Part shown: in pieces, positions 57,021-64,000 of the stretch
Layout of the letters: every line of letters starts with the position of its first letter
Numbering within the stretch: position 1 is the stretch's first letter
Origin: Cichorium intybus
Taxonomy: Eukaryota > Streptophyta > Magnoliopsida > Asterales > Asteraceae
Direction of reading: 5' to 3'
Length of the DNA: 64,000 bases
Assembly: GCA_023525715.1 (NCBI GenBank)
Contig: CM042016.1
Span: forward strand, 78,661,382 to 78,725,381
Notes under the pieces: model-generated
Seen by the model: only the letters and a program-made list of their open reading frames with translations
Databases searched by the model: none
What the model was told of the DNA's origin: nothing
Translations under genes and position numbers: made by a program

Positions 57021-58360
57021 GTTTTGTTTTCTTGTTGAATTGTTATAACTGTTTTAGGGTTTAAAGCCTATAAACCCTAATTTTATTAAGGATCGATTTC
57101 TAGGATTAGGGTTTTGGAAACCCTAATCCCCCCTTGCTAATTGCGAATTCTGGCATTAGGGTTTTAGAAGGTTTTCTATTTTTGGTAACTTTATTTGTTT
57201 ATTAAATGGATAACCTTAAACCCCATTATTTGAATTCGATTTTTAGGGGGTTTAGGATAGGTTTTAATTAATTTGATTAATTTGGATAAACCTATCTTCA
57301 TTTGAATTAATTTAATTAATTGTTAATTAAAAGATAATTCAAAAGGGATTTAATTAATTTTAAATTTTCGAAAATTAATAGAAAAATCCAGAAAAATATT
57401 TTAAAAGGTTTAAAATATTTAGATTTAATTAATTTAATTAATTGGTAATTAAAATTGATTAAATCGATTTTTAAGGTTTAATTTAATTTAAAATTTAATT
57501 GTTAAATTTGGTAAAATTAAAAGATAAACCTTGAATATTTTAAAGGGTTTTAAAATACATCTTATATATATTATTAAAAGTTAATACTATATATATATGA
57601 GATAAATTTGGTTAGTCAAATCAATAGTAAGCCTCATTCACGAAGCTGGTCTATAAAGTGGGTATAAGGAGACTGCCTATAAAATGGTAGTCTAATGGGT
57701 GAACACTCTCACCCACCGCTCGCCTGATCAGTGGAGGGTCGTTAGCCGAACGGGTTTGACAGAACCACTAAATCATTAAAAGTATAATGATCAAAGTACT
57801 AGAACCTTTACACAAAATCCCAATCTAGTTACTTTAGGAAAAATGTGAATTTGATGCTAACCCATGAAATTGCACATTGCACTTTATGAAACGTTGGTGG
57901 AGCGTGTGTGGTTTACCGGCACGCCAATGGGGGTTCATAAAGAGTTGCAATGGGTGTCTCGGGTGTTATCATTGTTGATGGAGCGTGTGTGGTTTACCGG
58001 CACATCAATTTGAGATGATAATGGACCCCGAGAGTACCAAGCTAATTTGCATGGTTATTCACACCCGGTTTGTGATCCTCGGCATCCCAGTCACAAACGG
58101 TGGGGCATATCCGAGATTAAACATGCTATTGAACAGTTCAATATATCTCAAAAGAAACTAGGAATTCCATTTATAATAAGTTTATTTTTCCGCGGTGGAA
58201 TTGGCTGAATCGTCATTCGCCTACCTTTATAAAATTTGCTTATAGATTACGGCATCCCTCTTCTATGTTGCAAATTGTTATAGTTGGATCCTAGCCTTAT
58301 TTTATATTGGGTTATTATAAGGACCGACAAGTATCTAATTAAACTTACCTTCTTTTATAG
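57021..58360 (+). other. Long non-coding leader of the copia element
   Basis: 1.3 kb with no conserved coding. The first half is rich in TTAATTAA-type text. The second half holds two copies of a 'ggagcgtgtgtggtttaccg' block (about 57898-57927 and 57979-58008), about 80 bp apart, each ending in gcac and a caat-type end. Duplicated leader motifs may act in RNA packaging or translation, but that is inference. Confidence 0.65.
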
Positions 58361-61300
58361 ATGTCTTCTGCTGATCAATCTGCTCCCCAATCAAACTCCA
58401 GTGTTCCCTCTATCCTCTCACTGTGTTCCAAGGTTCAATTGAACGGGACAAACTACAATGACTAGATTAGAAACATCAAGATAGCTCTGAGGTACGAGAA
58501 CAAAGAGTATGTTCTCGAGACTGAGCTTGTCGATGTCGACCCCGAAACTGCTACTCCTGAGGAAATTGCCTCGTACCAAAAACATTCTGATGATGCAACC
58601 AAAGTGGCCTGCATCATGATTGCCACAATGAACCCCGAATTGCAGAGAATATACGAAGACTACTCGCCCTATGAGATGCACCGTGAGCTTGCGGAAAAGT
58701 TCCGTAAGCAAGAGCGCATCGAAAGGTGCGAAGTGGTCAAGGACTTCACGAACAGCAAACCTAAAGATAGAGAGTCCATCTGCGCCCATGTGCAAAGAAT
58801 GCAAGATTACGTGGAGCGGCTTAGAAAGCTTGCGATGCCTGTACCGGAGGAGTTGGCCGTTGACATAGTGCTTAACTCCCTACCGAGTTCTTATGACCAG
58901 TTCAGGCTGGCTTATCATTTGAACAACAAGCAGGCTAACCTGACTGAGTTGCATCGCATGCTTCGAGTTGCTGAGGACGGGATGAAGGGTAAAAGTGTAC
59001 CCTCGGTTAATCAGCCCGTCCTAGCCATTGGAAGTGGCAAAGGAAAGAAGAGGAAGGGCCCTCCTAAACAAAATTGGAGGGAAAAGGTTCAAGTCAGGTC
59101 GTCAAGCAATGGCTCAAGAACCAAGTCTTCCCAGATTCCTTGTGTGGCCAACCCCGATGAAGCCAACTGTTTCTACTGCAAAGAGAAGGGCCATTGGAAG
59201 AAAAGCTGCCCCAAATACTTGCAAGATGTCAAGGATGGGAAAGTAAAGCCATCGACAGCAGGTATATACACTATCTCTAAAAACTCACCATCTTCTAATT
59301 CTTGGGTCCTTGATACAGGATGTGGTTTTCACATTTGTTCTGATCTGCAGGGCCTAAAGGAAAGCAGGGAGGTGGAGCACGGTAGACTGAACTTGATCAT
59401 GGGCAATAGGAGATCGTCCCCTGTTACCAAGATCGGCGTTTACAGTTTAGTGCTTAGTAGTGAAGTTTGTATAGATTTATTAGATTGTTGCTATTCGCCA
59501 GAAATGGCAAGAAATATTATTTCATTTCACGCATTATTCAGACAAGGATTTCATTTTTCTTTTGATAATAATATTGGATCTATTTCTGTTTTCAAAAATG
59601 GTATTTTGAATTTTACTGCTTATCCTTGTGATGGTGTGTATGAAACTGTGAAATGTGTTGACAATCTAGGACATAGTGTAAATTATATTGATTCTACTAG
59701 TGATGTGGAAAAGGCATGTCTGTGGTATAGTCGGCTCGGGCACATCAGCAAGAAACGCATCGCCCAACTCCAAAAGGATGGAGTGTTGGAATCATTCGAC
59801 CTCAAGTCGGATGATGTATGCGAATCTTCTCTGTTGGGCAAGATGACTAAATCACCTTTCAAAGGATCTTTTGAAAGAGGTGAGGGTCTATTGGACATCA
59901 TTCACATGGATGTGTGTGGTCCATTCAGATCAACCACAAAGGATGGCACGCGGTTCTACGTGACTTTTACCGACGATTTTAGTAGATACGGTTATATCTA
60001 CTTAATCAAGCACAAGTCGGACACCTTTGAAAAGTTCAAAGAGTTTAAGAACGAAGTAGAGAATCAATTAGGAAGGAAGATAAAGATGCTCAGATCCGAC
60101 AGAGGCGGAGAGTATCTAAGCATCGAGTTCCTAGACTATCTAAAGGAATGCGGAATAGTTTCGCAGTTGACACCTCCCAGACACCCCAGCTGAACGGTGT
60201 TGTGGAGAGGCGCAACCGAACCCTGTTGGACATGGTTCGTTCCATGATGAGTCGAGCTTCACTTCCAATTCACTTCTGGGGGTATGCCTTAGAGACTGCC
60301 GCCCATATCCTCAATCTTGTCCCAACTAAGAAGGTTGCGAAAACACCTCATGAGATGTGGACGTGGAAAGCTCCCTCGTTGGCATATATCAAGGTCTGGG
60401 GTTGTGAGGCTTTCGTTAGACGAGAGACTCAAGACAAACTCGCAGATAGAAGCGAAAGGTGTTTCTTCATTGGTTATCCCAAACAGTCCTTTGGATATCT
60501 ATTCTACAGACCGAGCGAGGACGTGGTCTTTGTAGCTAGACGAGCGGTCTTTCGAGAGAGAGAGCTCGTATTCAAAGAGGACAGTGGGAGTACCATTGAT
60601 CTGGAAGAAATTCAAGAGTCATCAGATGACGCAACCTTAGGAGAAACTAGCAACCAACATGAGGAAGAAGTTCCTGTTGGTCCGACAGATGTATCCTTAC
60701 CTCTTAGGCGTTCCGGTAGGGTTAGCATGCCACCCGAGTTTTATGGGTTCCATATAACTTCGGATGGGGACACGTTTGTCAGTGATAGGACACTGATAAA
60801 TTTGGATGAACCAGCTAACTACAAGGAAGCAGTGGCGGGCCCTGAGTCTGTCAAGTGGAAAGAGGCCATGGATAGCGAGATCAAGTCCATGTATGACAAT
60901 CAAGTTTGGAACTTGGTTGACAACGTACCGGGTCGAAAGACAGTCGGGTGCAAATGGATCTTCAAGAAGAAGACCGACATAGACGGAAAGGTACACACTT
61001 TCAAGGCAAGACTGGTTGCGAAGGGCTTTACTCAAACCCCAGGAGTTGACTATGACGAGACCTTCTCACCAGTAGCCAAGATAAAGTCTATTAGGATTAT
61101 GCTGGCCATAGCTGCATTTCATGACTATGAAATTTGGCAGATGGACGTCAAAACCGCTTTCCTTAATGGGAAGTTGACTGAGGATGTTTACATGAATCAG
61201 CCAGAGGGTTTTGTCGATGCAAAGTATCCTAATAAGGTGTGTAAGCTTGAGAGATCAATCTGCGGATTGAAGCAAGCTTCTCGCAGCTGGAATCTTTGTT

Positions 61301-62391
61301 TCCATGAGAAAGTCAAAGAGTTTGGCTTCTCTAGGAGCGAGGATGAGTCCTGCATATATGTCAAGGCTAGTGGGAGTATAGTCACCTTTCTGGTACTGTA
61401 TGTCGATGACATACTGCTCATGGGAAACGATATTCCAACCTTACAAGATGTCAAGGCTTGGCTTGGGAAATGTTTCGCCATGAAGGACCTAGGAGAGGCT
61501 GCCTATATTCTCGGGATAAGAATTTTGAGAGATAGGAAGAAGAGACTGATTGGACTTAGTCAGGGTACATACTTGGAAAAAGTACTGAAAAGGTTTAGTA
61601 TGGAAAATTCCAAGAAGGGAGAGCTACATATCCAAAGTAATGCGGAGCTGAGTAAGACTCAAAGTCCGAGTACAGACGAGGAAATAGCTGAGATGAGTCG
61701 AGTACCATACGCTTCGGCTGTGGGATCGATCATGTACGCTATGACGTGTACTCGCCCTGACGTGGCCTTTGCCCTGAGCATGGTCAGTCGGTACCAGGGA
61801 AACCCTGGAAGGGCGCATTGGATAGCCGTAAAGAATATACTCAAGTATCTATGAAGGACAAAGAACATGGTGTTAGTCCTCGGTGGCGGTGATACCTTGA
61901 GAGTTGAAGGATATACAGATGCCAGCTTTCAGACGGATAGAGACAGTGGTCGGTCTCAGTCAGGCTGGGTATTCCTTTTGAACGGTGGAGCAGTAACTTG
62001 GAAAAGTTCCAAGCAAGAGACAGTGGCTGATTCTACGTGCGAATCAGAGTACATAGCAGCAAGTGAAGCGTCAAAGGAAGCGGCTTGGCTGAAGAACTTT
62101 ATCGGTGACCTTGGAGTAGTCCCGAGTATTCAGGAGCCCGTGGAACTGTTCTGCGATAACGAAGGTGCGTTCGCCTTGACAAAGGAACCGCGAGACCATG
62201 GAAAGTCCAGACATATCGACAGAAAGTACCACTACATCAGACATAGGGTAGAAGAAGGTCACCTCCTTGTAAAGAGGGTATCATCGGAAGATAATCCTGC
62301 AGATCCCTTGACAAAGGCTCTGAGTAGGATTAAGCATAATCAGCATGCTAGGAGCATTGGATTAAGAGATGATATAAGTTTTTGTAATTAG
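58361..62391 (+). pseudogene. copia gag-pol polyprotein, near-intact
   Basis: Start ATG at 58361 (MSSADQSAPQ). Domains in order: gag (KVQLNGTNYND, VKDFTNSKPKDRESICAHVQ, DIVLNSLPSSYDQFRLAY), zinc knuckle CFYCKEKGHWKKSC (about 59168-59210), protease WVLDTGCGFHICSD, GAG-pre-integrase, integrase (LWYSRLGHISKKRI; MDVCGPF; MLRSDRGGEYL; NGVVERRNR), RT (YDETFSPVAKIKSIRI, WQMDVKTAFLNGKL, YVDDILLMGND at 61399-61430) and RNase H (EGYTDASFQTD, ADSTCESEYIAASEA, HYIRHRVEEG). Three lesions: an in-frame TAG at 58463-58465 where family members have Trp, a 1-nt frameshift near 60180 just before the catalytic Glu region, and a TGA at 61852-61854 that looks like CGA-to-TGA. One integrase zinc ligand is also changed (CESS instead of CESC). 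Otherwise open along 4 kb. Confidence 0.95.
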
Positions 62392-63226
62392 ATAGGTTTC
62401 GAAACTTGTAACAATGTATTGTATTTGACTCTTGTGATTTAATAATAGAGATTTATTATGGTTTACTACTCTTGTCAATATTTTATCATTGTGTTTCATT
62501 TTGCATGTTTTACTTCCTGAATAATTGGATTATTCAAATATCCACAGTCGATTACACTTTAAGGGAGTAAGTGTGAAGTAAGACTGTCATGAATTGGTAA
62601 TAGATTGTCTAAGGAGTTAGACATTGCAATTGGATTGCTACACCATTCGTGAGTACTTGGAAATGGAGATTTGAGTATTGGATAAACTCGCGCTCAATAG
62701 ATTGCTTCATGGATTTTGTCACGAGCAATGTTGAGACGATAATATCTTTTGATCTTTAAGCTAAGACATATGAGTTATGATTTGCTAAGCGGTTGTTCAT
62801 TGATAGTACGAAAACGCATCGGTAACTCGGTGTTATAAAACGTGTTGCTGTGAATGATTTGTCTGGTAAAAGACATAAGTATATGAGTCAAAGCTTATTC
62901 GTCCCTTGACCCTAACGGGGAACAGATATCTGTAGGCCTCTCGATGATTTTGAAGTTGACTAAAATGGTTGGCCAACCGGGACTAAATTGGTAGTCTAAG
63001 AGTCATATGCAAATCGGAAATCGAGGAACAGTGAATCAGACCGGATTGATTTTATCCATGTCTTGAGTCTGAAAATATCTTGTTGGATGGAGGATCATCA
63101 GATCACTTATCTATGGACAGGACTGATTAGATCAGAGTTTGGCATTGGTTTCTAGGAAGCTACAAGTGCTGGTTAATTAGAGGCTAAATTGGTAATTATA
63201 GTCATAGACTTATCCAAGTGGGAGAC
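62392..63226 (+). other. 3' non-coding region and polypurine tract of the copia element
   Basis: About 0.8 kb with no conserved coding between the pol stop (TAG 62389-62391) and the 3' LTR. The purine-rich tract CCAAGTGGGAGAC at 63214-63226 lies directly at the LTR. Confidence 0.8.
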
Positions 63227-63455
63227 TGTTGGATTAGGTGTCTAAGCCATGACTAATAATTAGTATTTACCTAATTAATAGAAGCACATTCCATTTGGGT
63301 TGCCCTCATGGCTGGAGGTTTGGTAGAAAATTCGGTAGAGAGAAAGGTTGATTTATTATGGGATTAATAAATCAACAGGAATTAAAATATATGGTTTATT
63401 AATATATTAAAGTCATAATATATTAATTAGAAACTATATTAATTAATTAGGAATT
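63227..63455 (+). repeat. Truncated 3' LTR of the copia element
   Basis: 229 bp matching the start of 56230-57005, ending in TTAGGAATT, where the 5' copy continues differently. Confidence 0.92.
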
Positions 63456-64000
63456 CATGACCAATTGCTGACAAAAAGATCGCGAAAATGACTTCAGATC
63501 GCGACCCTATGCAGATCGCGACGCAATCACCATGTGGATCGCGACCCAACCCACCAACTACAGTCCACTGATGTCGGGAAAGTGGCCAACTGAGAAACGC
63601 ACTTCGCTTCAGATCGCGACGCGACGCATATAGATAACGACGCGATGGCCTCTGGACAGCAACTATAAATTGAGGCCTTCTCCTCTTCTTTTAAGACATC
63701 AAACACCTTCCACACCACACCCATTACCATACACAACACCAAATTCGGCAGTTTGCTCACTGCATCTACCAGAAAGAATCAAGGAGGAGACGGTACTGTA
63801 CGGATGGAATCGAGAGCTTGAAGAATGTTCGGCCGGGACTTCATTCGGTTTGCTTTATATATGTTTAGCATTCTACTATGATTTCCTAGGCCGTATTCTT
63901 CAGATCATGTTATATTTGTTATCTGCATTATTCATTACTTAGATTTGAATACTATCTAGTTATGATTTGATTGTTATTTATCGAATTTTGAACGTTTTAT
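63456..64000 (+). repeat. Athila/Tat-type LTR fragment (runs off the window)
   Basis: Starts abruptly after the broken copia LTR. It carries five or more GATCGCGAC motifs (63478-63625) and a TATA box in CAACTATAAATTGAGGCC (63661-63678), almost the same context as in the Athila/Tat LTR on the minus strand near 40045-40065. Downstream sequence to 64000 is probably R-U5. Neither LTR end is visible with certainty. Confidence 0.65.

Larger units (their letters stand above)
56230..63455 (+). mobile_element. Ty1/copia retrotransposon, nearly intact, 3' LTR truncated
   Basis: 5' LTR 56230-57005 (776 bp, TGTTGGATT...CCTTTCA), tRNA-iMet primer site at 57007-57020, leader of 1.3 kb, gag-pol 58361-62391, polypurine tract AAGTGGGAGAC at 63216-63226, and 3' LTR start at 63227. 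The 3' LTR aligns with the 5' LTR for only about 229 bp, with four or five mismatches. It then breaks off at about 63455, where Athila/Tat-type LTR sequence begins. The left 5 bp flank is ATTAT; the right flank is lost. I do not assign the copia lineage firmly. Confidence 0.94.

Overview
This is plant nuclear DNA, about two-thirds A+T, made almost entirely of transposable elements. I found no host protein gene, tRNA, rRNA or CRISPR array that I would defend. The element types (SIRE/Maximus-type Ty1/copia with an extra 3' ORF, Tekay/Del-type chromoviruses whose LTRs end in TGTAACRCCC, an Athila/Tat element primed by tRNA-Asp, Helitron and MITE debris) fit a large eudicot genome. Asteraceae such as lettuce is my guess, not a demonstrated assignment.

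Layout. 1-1831: AT-rich sequence ending in a Helitron-like 3' terminus. 1832-40365: a minus-strand Athila/Tat (Ty3/gypsy) element with its 3' end missing, split by two insertions. The first is a solo chromovirus LTR (37021-38309, TSD TGTAA). The second is a complete SIRE-type copia element (3548-35425, TSD ATTGG/ACTGG). That copia element is itself split. In RT lies a non-coding LTR retrotransposon with LTRs that look identical (LARD, 10565-17912, TSD CCACT). In gag lies a solo LTR (23339-34005, TSD TTTCA), and inside that solo LTR sits a complete element of a related family in the opposite orientation (24286-32879, TSD GATAT). At each checked coding junction, removing the insert plus one TSD copy puts the host reading frame back in register, which proves the nesting. 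LTR divergence gives the same order: SIRE about 4.6 percent, inner element about 1 percent, LARD none seen.

40366-44798: a decayed chromovirus with its 5' LTR, PBS, gag and most of pol. 44799-48340: a second SIRE-like pol relic. 48345-54580: small DNA-transposon and retroposon debris (MITEs, a LINE tail, microsatellites). 54576-56229: two LTR fragments. 56230-63455: a plus-strand Ty1/copia element, almost intact apart from two premature stops, one frameshift and a truncated 3' LTR. 63456-64000: the start of another Athila/Tat-type LTR.

For function, the most interesting signals are non-coding. Three chromovirus-type elements share an inverted repeat just after the tRNA-iMet primer site. Two of them also share a hairpin exactly 20 nt before the 3' LTR, with a compensatory base change. 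The LARD carries both although it encodes nothing, and the inner 24286-32879 element carries both although its pol is ruined. These are candidate cis-signals that would let such elements be moved by proteins made elsewhere.
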